The translations under genes and the position numbers were made by a program. Below are positions 54,583-63,879 of a stretch of DNA of 64,000 bases, piece by piece. The notes beneath the pieces were generated by a model. The model was not told the DNA's origin. It worked only from the letters and a program-made list of their open reading frames with translations, and did not search any database. Origin of the DNA: Hyphomicrobiales bacterium (lineage in GTDB: Bacteria; Pseudomonadota; Alphaproteobacteria; Rhizobiales; Rhizobiaceae); assembly GCA_900471485.1 (NCBI GenBank), contig UCEU01000011.1, positions 212,944 through 276,943 of the forward strand, read 5' to 3'. Every line of letters begins with the position of its first letter. The first letter of the stretch is position 1.

Positions 54583-55416
54583 ATGAACATCCTATCCCAG
54601 GCGACCGCCTTCGGCGGCATGCAGGGCGTATTCACGCATACGTCCGAGGCCTTGAAGTGCGACATGACCTTCGCGGTCTTCGTGCCCCCGCAGGCGATCG
54701 AAAAGCCCTGCCCCGTCCTCTGGTATCTCTCCGGCCTCACCTGCACCCACGCCAACGTCATGGAGAAGGGCGAATATCGCCGCACGGCGGCCGAGCTCGG
54801 CCTGATCATCGTCTGCCCCGATGTCAGCCCGCGCGGCAACGACGTGCCCGATGAACTGACCAACTGGCAGATGGGCAAGGGCGCCGGGTTCTACCTGAAC
54901 GCCACCGAAGAGCCCTGGGCCGAAAACTACCAGATGTATACTTACATCACCGAGGAACTGCCCGCTTTCGTCAGCCAGCACTTCCGCATGGACATGAACC
55001 GCCAGGGCATTTTCGGCCATTCCATGGGCGGCCACGGCGCCATGACCATCGCGCTGAAGAACCCCGGACGTTTCAAGAGCTGCTCGGCCTTCGCACCGAT
55101 CGTCGAGCCCTCGACCGCCGACTGGTCCGCGCCCGCCTTCGAAAAATATCTCGGCGCCGACCGCGCCGCATGGCGCCAGTACGACGTCTGCGCCTTGGTC
55201 AAGGATGGCGCACGCTTCCCGGAATTCCTGATCGACCAGGGAAAGGCCGACGGCTTCCTGGAAACCGGCCTGCGCCCTTGGCTGTTCGAAGAGGCGATCA
55301 AGGGCACCGACATCAAGCTGACGCTGCGCATGCACGAGCGCTACGACCACTCCTACTACTTCATCTCGACCTTCATGGATGATCACCTGAAGTGGCACGC
55401 CGAGCGCCTCGGCTGA
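54583..55416 (+). CDS. fghA: S-formylglutathione hydrolase
   Basis: Hydrolyses S-formylglutathione to formate and glutathione. The 277-residue esterase-D family protein has the nucleophile Ser147 in GHSMGGHGAM, PVLWYLSGLTCTHAN and the late catalytic His in HERYDHSYYF. CAGGAG lies before the ATG; the ORF overlapping yaiI in another frame is a shadow. Confidence 0.95.
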   Translation: MNILSQATAFGGMQGVFTHTSEALKCDMTFAVFVPPQAIEKPCPVLWYLSGLTCTHANVMEKGEYRRTAAELGLIIVCPDVSPRGNDVPDELTNWQMGKGAGFYLNATEEPWAENYQMYTYITEELPAFVSQHFRMDMNRQGIFGHSMGGHGAMTIALKNPGRFKSCSAFAPIVEPSTADWSAPAFEKYLGADRAAWRQYDVCALVKDGARFPEFLIDQGKADGFLETGLRPWLFEEAIKGTDIKLTLRMHERYDHSYYFISTFMDDHLKWHAERLG

Positions 55417-55427
55417 TCGTGAAAACA

Positions 55428-55454
55428 CAATCGGCCCCGAAAAGGGGCCGATTG
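55428..55454. terminator. Bidirectional hairpin between fghA and doxX-like gene
   Basis: CAATCGGCCCC and GGGGCCGATTG pair perfectly around GAAAA, between convergent fghA and the DoxX gene. There is little T-run on either side. Confidence 0.7.
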
Positions 55455-55496
55455 CTCAGCGCGTTCCGTCCCGAACACGCTCATATCTTGCGAGTG

Positions 55497-55889
55497 CTAT
55501 GCGTTTCGCTTGTCGATCGCAAAGGCGCCTGCGCCGGCAAAGACCAGGAACAGGAAGACGAAGCAGTAGAGGATCGCTTCGCCGCCGCCGTTGACGGCCG
55601 GGAAGAAACCGCGCGGGTTGTGTGCCATGAAATAGGCCACGGCCATTTCACCCGACAGGATGAAGGCGACCGGACGGGTCAGGAAGCCGACGAGGATTGC
55701 AATGCCGCCGATCACTTCGAGCAGAGCGGCGATTAGGGCGATCGTCGAAAGCGGGCCTCCGTCACCTTGGGGAATCGGGAAGGCAAAAAGCTTCATCGTG
55801 CCGTGCTCGATGAAAAGCAGTGCGGTGATGATGCGGAGCGCGGCAAGCGCGTAGGGCTGGTACGCGTTGAGGCGTTCGAAACTGGGCAT
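55497..55889 (-). CDS. DoxX-family membrane protein
   Basis: The 130-residue protein has four membrane helices with DoxX features: FIEHGTMKLFAFP, LIAALLEVIGGIAILVGFLTRPVAFILSGEMAVAYFM and a final FVFLFLVFAGAGAFAID. Related proteins take part in redox or respiratory side reactions; function here unknown. Confidence 0.87.
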   Translation of the reverse strand: MPSFERLNAYQPYALAALRIITALLFIEHGTMKLFAFPIPQGDGGPLSTIALIAALLEVIGGIAILVGFLTRPVAFILSGEMAVAYFMAHNPRGFFPAVNGGGEAILYCFVFLFLVFAGAGAFAIDKRNA

Positions 55890-56014
55890 AAGTCTCTCCT
55901 TAGGTCATAAGACAAAGGAGCGTTAGCGATGTGGTTGAAAACAAAGAAGTCACGTTTGCTCGAACTCCGATCACATCCACTTGATTTTCATCAATTTTCC
56001 ACGATTTTTTCGTC

Positions 56015-57547
56015 TTAAAGGGGAATGTTGTCGTGTTTCTTCCAGGGATTGGTGAGGTCCTTGTTGCGCAGCATCCTCAATCCCCGCGCCAGCCGCCGCC
56101 GTGTCGAGTGCGGCATGATCACCTCGTCGACATAGCCGCGTTCGGCCGCCACAAACGGAGACAGGAACCGCTCCTCGTACATCCTCGTATGCTCGGCGAT
56201 CTTCTCCGGCTCGGCAATGTCCTTGCGGAAGATGATCTCGACCGCCCCCTTGGCGCCCATCACGGCGATCTGCGCTGTCGGCCAGGCATAGTTCAAATCC
56301 CCGCGCAGATGCTTCGACGCCATCACATCGTAAGCCCCGCCGAACGCCTTGCGGGTAATCACGGTCAGCTTCGGCACGGTCGCCTCGGCATAGGCGAAAA
56401 GCAGCTTCGCCCCATGCTTGATCAGCCCGCCATATTCCTGCGCCGTGCCCGGCAAAAAGCCCGGCACGTCCACGAAAGTGACGATCGGAATGTTGAAGCA
56501 GTCGCAGAAGCGCACGAAACGCGCCGCCTTGCGTGAGGCGTCGCTGTCCAGCACTCCGGCCAACACCATCGGCTGGTTGGCGACGAAGCCGACCGTCGAA
56601 CCCTCGATCCGCCCGAAGCCGCAGACGATATTCTTGGCGAAACTTGCCTGGATCTCGAAGAAATCCCCCTCGTCCGCCGTCTTCAGGATCAGTTCCTTGA
56701 TGTCGTAGGGCTTGTTGGCATTGGCTGGCACCAGCGTATCCAGCGACGCATCCGTCTCGGTCACCGACTGGTAACATTCGATCTCCGGCACCGGAGACGT
56801 GTTCGACTGCGGCAGAAGATCGATCAGCCGGCGCACCTGCAACAGCGCCTCGACATCGTTGTCGTAGGCGCCGTCGGCGATCGAGGATTTCGTCGTGTGC
56901 ACCGAGGCGCCGCCCAGCTCCTCGGCCGTCACCGTCTCGTTGGTCACGGTCTTGACCACGTCAGGGCCGGTCACGAACATGTAGGAGGTGTCGCGCACCA
57001 TGAAGATGAAATCGGTCATGGCGGGCGAATAGACGTCGCCGCCGGCGCATGGCCCCATGATGACGGAGATTTGCGGGATCACGCCCGAGGCGAGCACGTT
57101 GCGCTGGAACACCTCGGCATAGCCCCCGAGTGCCGCCACCCCTTCCTGGATACGCGCGCCGCCGGCGTCATAGATCCCGATGATCGGCGCGCGGTTCTTC
57201 AGCGCCATATCCTGGACCTTCATGATCTTCTCGGCATGCGCTTCCGACAGCGAGCCTCCGAAGACGGTGAAATCCTTGGCGAAGACGAAGACCGTGCGGC
57301 CGTTCACCGTGCCCCAGCCGGTCACCACGCCGTCGCCGGCGATCCGGCTCTTCTCCATACCGAAGTCGGTCGAACGGTGCTCGACGAACATGTCGAACTC
57401 CTCGAACGAACCCTCGTCGAGAATGAGGTCGATGCGTTCGCGCGCCGTCAGCTTGCCGCGCTTGTGCTGCGCTTCGATGCGCGCCTGCCCGCCGCCCAGC
57501 CTTGCGATGCCGCGGCGTCGTTCGAGTTCTTCGAGAATGTCCTTCAT
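56015..57547 (-). CDS. pccB: Propionyl-CoA carboxylase beta subunit
   Basis: Carboxyltransferase that moves CO2 from biotin to propionyl-CoA. The 510-residue protein has the acyl-CoA carboxylase beta signature: the glycine-rich [19 protein letters not shown] and [16 protein letters not shown] segments, then [16 protein letters not shown] and [17 protein letters not shown]. Full length. Not adjacent to pccA; the two are separated by the formaldehyde genes and lie on opposite strands. Confidence 0.95.
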   Translation of the reverse strand: MKDILEELERRRGIARLGGGQARIEAQHKRGKLTARERIDLILDEGSFEEFDMFVEHRSTDFGMEKSRIAGDGVVTGWGTVNGRTVFVFAKDFTVFGGSLSEAHAEKIMKVQDMALKNRAPIIGIYDAGGARIQEGVAALGGYAEVFQRNVLASGVIPQISVIMGPCAGGDVYSPAMTDFIFMVRDTSYMFVTGPDVVKTVTNETVTAEELGGASVHTTKSSIADGAYDNDVEALLQVRRLIDLLPQSNTSPVPEIECYQSVTETDASLDTLVPANANKPYDIKELILKTADEGDFFEIQASFAKNIVCGFGRIEGSTVGFVANQPMVLAGVLDSDASRKAARFVRFCDCFNIPIVTFVDVPGFLPGTAQEYGGLIKHGAKLLFAYAEATVPKLTVITRKAFGGAYDVMASKHLRGDLNYAWPTAQIAVMGAKGAVEIIFRKDIAEPEKIAEHTRMYEERFLSPFVAAERGYVDEVIMPHSTRRRLARGLRMLRNKDLTNPWKKHDNIPL

Positions 57548-57578
57548 CGATACTCCTCGCCGCGACCGCGCGGCCGGT

Positions 57579-58037
57579 TCACTCGCGTCCGCTGTTGCTG
57601 AGCGAGAAGACCGAGCGGATGCGCGCCGCGATGTCTTCCGCGAGAATTTCGTCAGCAGCCCCGGTCTTGGAAAAGCTTGTGACTTCCAAAGAACTGACGG
57701 CGATCACCGATCCGTCATCGACCGATGCCGCGTCGATGCGCACCTTGGCGACGTTGCGGCTCTTGTCGTAGCCCTGTCCCATCTCGACCGAGAGAATGCG
57801 GATCGTCAGCACCACGCGCGGATAGACCTCGGTGCGCACTGTCGCGTTGATGGCCGTGGTCATCCGGTCGGCCACCCCGTTCAGGATGGTCGGCGACATC
57901 TTCACGCTCGACAGCACGACGGCGCTGCGAACGTCATAGATCGGAGACGGCTCCTCCTTGGACGAGAACGTCGCGCATGAGGCAAGGGCAACACAAATGA
58001 TTGCTACCCGACAAAAGCACGACTTGAGCCAATTCAT
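57579..58037 (-). CDS. Putative lipoprotein
   Basis: The 152-residue product from ATG 58037 has a lipobox VALASC preceded by a short hydrophobic segment and followed by Ala/Thr, matching a type II signal. The mature chain contains [33 protein letters not shown]. No family recognised. Envelope location inferred. An alternative start at 58079 would add 14 residues. Confidence 0.7.
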   Translation of the reverse strand: MNWLKSCFCRVAIICVALASCATFSSKEEPSPIYDVRSAVVLSSVKMSPTILNGVADRMTTAINATVRTEVYPRVVLTIRILSVEMGQGYDKSRNVAKVRIDAASVDDGSVIAVSSLEVTSFSKTGAADEILAEDIAARIRSVFSLSNSGRE

Positions 58038-58107
58038 TTCAAGAAATCCGCGTCCACCCCAATAAGAGTCGCAGATCATCGCATATCCGGGCCCAAAGCA
58101 ACCCGTT

Positions 58108-58893
58108 TCAGGTCTTCAGCGCTGAAAAAACGTCTGTCGCGGCCTGGAAATCGATGAGACGCTGCGCGCGTCGCTCTTCGGCTTCCTCGTCGCTTCCCCA
58201 GTGCTCGATCGTCCAGTCCTCGTCGAGATGCGCGAGCGCCCAGACCTTGTCCATCGACAGTTCGCCCTCGGCGAATGCAAGCGCCAGCAAGGCCGAGCCG
58301 GTCAGCGCCGTCACGACATGCAGCGCCGCCAGCGCCATGGCGCTGTCATGCCGGCGCAGCGTCGCCGAGACGGCCGCGATCGCCTCTTTCGGCTGCTCGT
58401 GGTGCATGATGCCTTCGACCAGGATGAAGCGCGCGCCGAGCTTGTCGGCCGCCCAGTCGAGCACCGGGTCCCACTGCTCGGCCTGGCGCGCCACCAGCTC
58501 TTCCGGGCCGTCGGCGCGGTAGCAGAGCATGTCGGTGCCGGAAAAGCGCAGCAGGTCCTCGAATACCGCCTGCGGATCGGTGGCGATGCCGTCGATCGCG
58601 GTGTTGACGAGGCGCGTCACCGGCATGACGCCGGGATCGATCACCTCGGCCTGCGCGTCCCACTCCCGAGCCACCAGATCCGCCAGCGCCCGCGTCGGCA
58701 CGACGAGCACGTTGCGCGCCGGCGTCCTGACAGCCTTGCCGTCAAGTTCGATCGCGAAACCGTCCTCGTGCTCCGCGACGGAAACCGCCTTGTAGAAGCG
58801 CTTCGGCAGCGGCTTGCTCATCTGGATCTGGGCGCGACGGATCGGATCCGGATGGCTCAGTCCTTCGGAAAGGTCGTTCAGCAGATCGCGCAT
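58108..58893 (-). CDS. ATP12-type F1-ATPase assembly chaperone
   Basis: The 261-residue protein has the ATP12 pattern: RFYKAVSVAEHEDGFAIELDGKAVRTPARNVLVVPTRALADLVAREWDAQ, PVTRLVNTAIDG, DLLRFSGTDMLCYRADGPEELVARQAEQWDPVLDW. ATP12 chaperones the F1 alpha subunit in mitochondria and alphaproteobacteria. Third gene of the rluC-HAD-ATP12 run, 9 bp after the HAD stop. Confidence 0.9.
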   Translation of the reverse strand: MRDLLNDLSEGLSHPDPIRRAQIQMSKPLPKRFYKAVSVAEHEDGFAIELDGKAVRTPARNVLVVPTRALADLVAREWDAQAEVIDPGVMPVTRLVNTAIDGIATDPQAVFEDLLRFSGTDMLCYRADGPEELVARQAEQWDPVLDWAADKLGARFILVEGIMHHEQPKEAIAAVSATLRRHDSAMALAALHVVTALTGSALLALAFAEGELSMDKVWALAHLDEDWTIEHWGSDEEAEERRAQRLIDFQAATDVFSALKT

Positions 58894-58902
58894 GGCGTCA
58901 CC

Positions 58903-59556
58903 TCAGGAAAAATGTCTCAGAATGTCGTCCGGATGATGGACGATCGCATCGGCGCCCGCACCGACGAGGTCCTCGACCGACGCGTAGCCCCAGGACACGC
59001 CGATCGCCGTGGCGCCGGCGGCCTTTGCCATCTGCATATCGTAAACCGCGTCGCCGATGACAATGGTGTCGGCGGGATTCATGCCGGTTTCGTCGCAGCA
59101 CTCGGTCACCATGGCCGGATGCGGCTTCGACGGGCAATCGTCGGCCGTCCGCGACACGATGAAGTCGGGCGTGAAGCCATGAGTCTCGAGGATGTTGACG
59201 AGCCCGCGCCGCGACTTGCCGGTCACCGCGCCGATAAGGATGTCGTCGCGTCCCGCAAGGGCCGCGATGACAGGCTTGATGCCGTCGAACAGCGGCACGT
59301 CCATGCCCGGCTCGTTGCGGACATCCATGTAGATCTTCTTGTAGTGCGCCGTCATCGCGATCGCTTCGTCGTCGACGTGCGGCTTGCCCTGCATGCGGGC
59401 AATGGCGATATCGAGCGTCAGGCCGATGATCGACTTGGTGCTTTCGAGCGCCGGCCGGTCATGGCCGAAATGCACGAAGGTGCGCGCCATCACCTCGTGG
59501 ATAAGCGCCGCGCTGTCGACCAGCGTGCCGTCGCAATCGAAGAGAGCGAGTTTCAT
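58903..59556 (-). CDS. HAD-superfamily phosphatase, phosphoglycolate phosphatase-like
   Basis: The 217-residue protein has motif I DCDGTLVDS, motif II-type VTGKSRRG, motif III Lys in SKPHP and motif IV GDAVYDMQMAKAAG. Cap type C1. Overlaps rluC stop by four bases (ATGA). Substrate unknown; phosphoglycolate is a guess from family likeness. Confidence 0.88.
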   Translation of the reverse strand: MKLALFDCDGTLVDSAALIHEVMARTFVHFGHDRPALESTKSIIGLTLDIAIARMQGKPHVDDEAIAMTAHYKKIYMDVRNEPGMDVPLFDGIKPVIAALAGRDDILIGAVTGKSRRGLVNILETHGFTPDFIVSRTADDCPSKPHPAMVTECCDETGMNPADTIVIGDAVYDMQMAKAAGATAIGVSWGYASVEDLVGAGADAIVHHPDDILRHFS

Positions 59557-60548
59557 TCGTAGTCTTCCCTGTCTGCGGATGCGAGATCGAGGCCGAGCAG
59601 GTTCCAGGTCTGGACCATGTGCGGCGGCAGCGGCGCGGTGACGCGCAGCCGGCCACCGTTCGGATGCGGAATGTCGATCTTGCGAGCATGCAGGTGCAGC
59701 TTTTTCTGCACCCCGCCGGGGAACGGCCAGTTGATGTCGTCGTCGAAATACTTGGGGTCGCCAATGATCGGATGGCCGATGTGGAGCGCGTGGACGCGCA
59801 GTTGGTGCGTGCGCCCCGTATAGGGCTCCATTTCCAGCCAGGCGAGGTTCTGCGCCGCCGTCTCGCGTACACGATAGTAGGAGATCGCGTGATCCGCGCC
59901 CTCCTCGCCGTGCTTGCAGACCCGCATGCGATCGCCATCGGGCGTCTGTTCCTTCACCAGCCAGGTCGAAATCTTGTCCTCGTGCTTGCGCGGCACGCCC
60001 TTTACCAGCGACCAGTAGGTCTTCTTGGTGTCGCGCTCGCGAAACGCCGCCGTCAGCTTCTGTGCGGCGCCGCGCGTGCGGGCAATCACGAGCACGCCGG
60101 AGGTGTCGCGGTCGAGGCGATGCACCAGGCGCGGCTTCTCGCCCTTGGGGCTCGTCCATGCCTCGAGCATCTTGTCGATGTTGCGCGTCACGCCGGAGCC
60201 GCCCTGCACGGCAAGGCCGGCCGGCTTGTTGAGCACGATCACCTTGTCGTCCTCGTGCAGCACCATGCGCTGCAGCAGCTCGTAGTCGCCGCCGTGCTTG
60301 AGGTCGTGGCTGGCGATCGGACCGCTCTTCGACTTAGCATCGACATCGAGCGGCGGCACGCGAACCACCTGCCCCGGCTGCACGCGCGCGTCGGTCTTCA
60401 CGCGTCCACCGTCGACACGCACCTGGCCGGACCGAAGAAGCTTCTGCAGCGGACCGAAGCCAAGGCCGGGATAGTGGATCTTGAACCAGCGATCGAGCCG
60501 CATGCCCGCCTCGTCAGGTTCGACCGTGATATGTTCAATGCCAGCCAT
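59553..60548 (-). CDS. rluC: 23S rRNA pseudouridine synthase, RluC/RluD family
   Basis: The 331-residue protein has an N-terminal S4 domain (about 10-70; MRLDRWFKIHYPGLGFGPLQKLLRSGQVRVDG) and the pseudouridine synthase core with the catalytic Asp in HRLDRDTSG and motif GRTHQLRVHALHIG. Modifies 23S rRNA. Starts the stable minus-strand run after crcB. Confidence 0.9.
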   Translation of the reverse strand: MAGIEHITVEPDEAGMRLDRWFKIHYPGLGFGPLQKLLRSGQVRVDGGRVKTDARVQPGQVVRVPPLDVDAKSKSGPIASHDLKHGGDYELLQRMVLHEDDKVIVLNKPAGLAVQGGSGVTRNIDKMLEAWTSPKGEKPRLVHRLDRDTSGVLVIARTRGAAQKLTAAFRERDTKKTYWSLVKGVPRKHEDKISTWLVKEQTPDGDRMRVCKHGEEGADHAISYYRVRETAAQNLAWLEMEPYTGRTHQLRVHALHIGHPIIGDPKYFDDDINWPFPGGVQKKLHLHARKIDIPHPNGGRLRVTAPLPPHMVQTWNLLGLDLASADREDYE

Positions 60549-60637
60549 TCATGTTCTTTCGGAAAGAGTTGCGCGCGCCGGGCGCGGCCTTTGCCGGTGG
60601 CTTTAGAGCATTTTCGCCGAAAACGGAAACCTGAATC

Positions 60638-61015
60638 TCAGATCAGCGCCCGCGTCACCGCCAGCCCCGCCACCACCGCCGCCATCGAGAGCCCGACACT
60701 CACCACGACATAGACCGTGGCAGCCGCGAGCGCGCCGCGTTCGAACAGCGAAATCGCATCCAGCGAAAAGGCCGAGAAAGTGGTGAAACCGCCGAGAAAA
60801 CCGGTGATGAGGAGCAGCCGCAGCTCTTCCGAAGCATTGAACCGCCGCGCGATCATCTCCGCGAACACGCCGATCACGAAACAGCCGACGATATTGACGA
60901 CAAGCGTCCCCCAGGGAAAACTCGGCCCCATCAGCCGCAGCGCCCACTGGCCGGCATAATATCTGAGCAACGAACCGACGGCGCCGCCGAAGGCGACGAG
61001 AAGAGCTTGGATCAT
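60638..61015 (-). CDS. crcB: Fluoride exporter CrcB (Fluc)
   Basis: The 125-residue protein has four membrane helices with the Fluc signatures GGAVGSLLRYYAGQWAL, GTLVVNIVGCFVIGVF and GFLGGFTTFSAFSLDAI. Dual-topology channel for fluoride. No fluoride riboswitch is apparent upstream. Confidence 0.93.
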   Translation of the reverse strand: MIQALLVAFGGAVGSLLRYYAGQWALRLMGPSFPWGTLVVNIVGCFVIGVFAEMIARRFNASEELRLLLITGFLGGFTTFSAFSLDAISLFERGALAAATVYVVVSVGLSMAAVVAGLAVTRALI

Positions 61016-61103
61016 GCCGTTGTGTAGCGCAGGTGACGGGTGTTGCCAATCGACCGGTATCCTTCGCCTGCCCGCGCCTCTACCGATAGTTCACTCTAAT
61101 CCA

Positions 61104-61628
61104 ATGTGTTCATTGATCGAAGACACAGATGTGCCAACGTATGATTGCACACGCAGAGTCCCTTCAAGTTTCTGGGAGCCACGGTTGGCGATACGACGAA
61201 AATGGCTTTACGCTGTACTGGCGTGGCTCGCACTTGTAATCGCCTCGGTGACAGCGATGACGCTCTACGATGACGCGCCTGAGCGACTCCGTTCCATGCT
61301 CAAGATCAAGGAACTTCCCGCATCGGTGAAGAACATCAAATGTTCGGGCACGTTTGTCACAACGGACATTCTGGCTACCTGCGGCTTCGAGGTCGAGCCC
61401 GACGACATGATTTCGATGCTGGTTGGCTGGCGCTTTTCCGGCGAGAAAGCCGGGCGCAACACGCGCAGCGAAGATTACACGAACGACGATCACACCAATT
61501 TCACGCCATTCAAGGCGGACTACGTCTATCGCGCCGACGACGATCAGTTTGCCCCCGCTGGAGGACATCTCATTGTCGTCACGGATGAGGACAGGCGCAA
61601 CGCGTTGGTAGATCTTTACATCGAATAG
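61104..61628 (+). CDS. Membrane-anchored protein of unknown function
   Basis: The 174-residue product has one membrane helix (WLYAVLAWLALVIASVTAM) and a C-terminal domain of about 120 residues with two cysteines (NIKCSGTF, ATCGFEVEPDD). No family recognised. The open frame reaches 61014, overlapping divergent crcB, so the ATG at 61104 was chosen. Confidence 0.55.
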   Translation: MCSLIEDTDVPTYDCTRRVPSSFWEPRLAIRRKWLYAVLAWLALVIASVTAMTLYDDAPERLRSMLKIKELPASVKNIKCSGTFVTTDILATCGFEVEPDDMISMLVGWRFSGEKAGRNTRSEDYTNDDHTNFTPFKADYVYRADDDQFAPAGGHLIVVTDEDRRNALVDLYIE

Positions 61629-61653
61629 CCTACAGGAGACTGATCCTGCCGCC

Positions 61654-61812
61654 TCAGTAACTGCACGGCCGGTCGTTGTTGAAGCCAAGGGCGCAGGCCG
61701 AGTTCAGCGGCGCGTTACTGTCTCTCGTGGCTGTCGTTGATGTGCAACCGACGAGGATTGACACGGGAACGATAAGCACTCCGGCAAGGACGAGAATGCG
61801 AAAGCGGTGCAT
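61654..61812 (-). CDS. Small lipoprotein
   Basis: The 52-residue product has a typical lipoprotein signal (MHRFRILVLAGVLIVPVSILVGC; lipobox ILVGC) followed by a short Ser/Thr-rich tail with two more cysteines. GGAGGAG precedes the ATG. Outer- or inner-membrane anchored; function unknown. Confidence 0.65.
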   Translation of the reverse strand: MHRFRILVLAGVLIVPVSILVGCTSTTATRDSNAPLNSACALGFNNDRPCSY

Positions 61813-62039
61813 GTGAACTCCTCCGTGATAGATCGGTGTATCAGGCAGGCAAATCCGCAAGTTGCTCGCGAACGGGCGATCGCGGGAGCAAGAATAGCAC
61901 AGGCCGAAAGACTTATCGCGGATTCACCGTGGCGTCATTGATCCAAATCCCCGCATCCCAGCAGCAAAATGCGACAAACCGCTAAAATGCTGGCGGTTTT
62001 CTTAGAAACTTGCCAACGCCGCGCGAATACGATCGCGCG

Positions 62040-62309
62040 ATGTCAGTTTCAGTCGTCTCCATATCCGCCGACACGGCCGTCGCCGCTCTTGAAAGCCTCA
62101 AGATCCCGAAGCGCGTTGCTGCAAGCACCGCCGCCAAGGAAGCGCGGCGCCTCTCCGAGCGGCGCGAGAAGGTCGACGCCGGCCAGGATATCGACGACAC
62201 CGCCTCGATCATCCAGTCGACGGAAGTGGCGCTCGACCTGATGACGATGGGGCAACGCCAGCCGCAGGCGAGCCTCAACCAGGCGCTGAAGTTCTACGAA
62301 GAAGACTGA
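62040..62309 (+). CDS. Small protein of unknown function
   Basis: The 89-residue product is helical, with the sequence LESLKIPKRVAASTAAKEARRLSERREKVDAGQDIDDTASIIQ. No family recognised and no clear RBS, so moderate confidence. It is the last frame before the gcvT leader. Confidence 0.45.
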   Translation: MSVSVVSISADTAVAALESLKIPKRVAASTAAKEARRLSERREKVDAGQDIDDTASIIQSTEVALDLMTMGQRQPQASLNQALKFYEED

Positions 62310-62414
62310 CCTTCACGTAAGTCCGCTCGCTCTAAGTCCGCGACAAAAATTTGTTCGGCGGCGACATTCCCACTTGCCAAGCAGCGTCATCGCCAGATAA
62401 TTGCGCTCAACCTT

Positions 62415-62580
62415 GTTGGGAGAAGCCGGCTCGTCGCAGCTGGTGCCGAAGGAGCAACCGCCCCGGAAACTCTCAGGCAAAAGGACCAGCAAGGGGCAGA
62501 CGGAACTCTGGAGAGACGCGTTCTTCGAAACGCGCGCCGAAGGGATAACAATCTCAGGCAAACAGACAGAGGGGGCTCGA
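62415..62580 (+). promoter_or_regulatory. Tandem glycine riboswitch
   Basis: Two conserved cores of the gcvT motif lie in series. The first contains GCCGAAGG followed by GGAAACTCTCAGGCAAAAGG. The second contains GCCGAAGGG and CAATCTCAGGCAAAC. Between them is the linker hairpin CGCGTT-CTTCG-AACGCG. It senses glycine and is expected to turn on the glycine cleavage gene downstream. Confidence 0.93.
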
Positions 62581-62652
62581 AAGACAAGGCGCAGTCGCGT
62601 CTTCAGATTTGAGCCCGCGCATGGAACCCACGCGCAAACACCGGAGGCGTCC

Positions 62653-63789
62653 TTGGACGATACTGCTGCCCTGAAGAAAACCCCGCTGCATGACCTGCAT
62701 CTGTCGCTTGGCGCCCGCATGGTACACTTCGCGGGTTACGACATGCCGGTGCAATACCCGGCCGGCGTCATGAAGGAACATCTGCAGACCCGCGCAGCCG
62801 CCGGTCTCTTCGATGTGTCCCACATGGGCCAGGTCGTTATCAAGGCGAAATCGGGCAAGTATGAGGACGTCGCACTTGCGCTGGAAAGCCTCGTTCCCGT
62901 CGATATCCTCGGGTTGGCCGAAGGACGCCAGCGCTACGGTTTCTTCACCGACGACAATGGCGGCATTCTCGACGACCTGATGATCACGCATCTCGACGAC
63001 CACCTCTTCGTCGTCGTCAACGCCGCCTGCAAGGATGCCGACGTCGCGCACCTGAAGAAGCACCTCTCCGATACCTGCGACATCACGGTGCTCGACCGCG
63101 CGCTGATCGCGCTGCAGGGTCCGCGCGCCGTCGAGGCTCTCGCCGAACTCTGGGCCGATGTTGCCGCCATGAAGTTCATGGACGTGCGCCACTGCCGCCT
63201 GCACGACGTCTCCTGTCTCGTCTCGCGCTCCGGCTACAGCGGCGAGGACGGCTACGAGATCTCCATTCCCGCTGACAAGGCTGTCGATGTCACCAAGCGG
63301 TTGCTCGAGCATCCCGACGTCGAGCCGATCGGCCTCGGCGCCCGCGACAGCCTGCGCCTCGAAGCCGGCCTCTGCCTCTACGGCAACGACATAGACACCA
63401 CCACGACCCCCGTCGAGGCAGCCCTCGTCTGGGCCATCCAGAAGGCCCGCAAATCGGGCGGCGCCCGCGCCGGCGGCTTCCCGGGCGCTCAGCGGATCCT
63501 CTTAGAACTCGACCACGGCGCCACCCGCCGCCGCGTCGGCCTGAAACCCGACGGCAAGGCGCCGGTGCGCGGCCACGCCAAGCTTTATGCCGACCAGGAA
63601 GGCAAGACCGAAATCGGCGAAGTGACCTCAGGCGGCTTCGGCCCCAGCGTCGAAGGCCCTGTCGCCATGGGCTACGTGCCAGTCACGTCTGCCGACGTCG
63701 GAACGGTCGTCTACGCCGAGGTTCGCGGCAAGTACCTGCCTGTCACGGTCGCCGCACTTCCCTTCGTCACGCCGACCTACAAGCGATAA
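62653..63789 (+). CDS. gcvT: Aminomethyltransferase (glycine cleavage T-protein)
   Basis: T-protein of the glycine cleavage complex, transferring methylene from the H-protein to tetrahydrofolate. The 378-residue protein has the N-terminal folate-binding domain (GARMVHFAGYDMPVQYPAGVMKEH..., AGLFDVSHMGQV), QGPRAVEAL and SGYSGEDGYEISIP. It keeps the Asp in DNGGILDDLMIT that contacts folate. TTG at 62653 follows GGAGG with 5-nt spacing and gives the family N-terminus; the frame opens earlier only through the riboswitch. gcvH and gcvP would be expected further downstream, beyond the window. Confidence 0.93.
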   Translation: MDDTAALKKTPLHDLHLSLGARMVHFAGYDMPVQYPAGVMKEHLQTRAAAGLFDVSHMGQVVIKAKSGKYEDVALALESLVPVDILGLAEGRQRYGFFTDDNGGILDDLMITHLDDHLFVVVNAACKDADVAHLKKHLSDTCDITVLDRALIALQGPRAVEALAELWADVAAMKFMDVRHCRLHDVSCLVSRSGYSGEDGYEISIPADKAVDVTKRLLEHPDVEPIGLGARDSLRLEAGLCLYGNDIDTTTTPVEAALVWAIQKARKSGGARAGGFPGAQRILLELDHGATRRRVGLKPDGKAPVRGHAKLYADQEGKTEIGEVTSGGFGPSVEGPVAMGYVPVTSADVGTVVYAEVRGKYLPVTVAALPFVTPTYKR

Positions 63790-63879
63790 GACCATGAGCG
63801 TGGCGGCGATCCATATCGTTGCAATGCCTGTTCAGGCGCACTGTTCGCAGGCCGCCGCCGCTAGCGTTGCGCGAGGATT

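Noticed and set aside
60638..61103. Fluoride riboswitch upstream of crcB
   Set aside because: The conserved GG-AUGG and pseudoknot pieces were not found in the leader.
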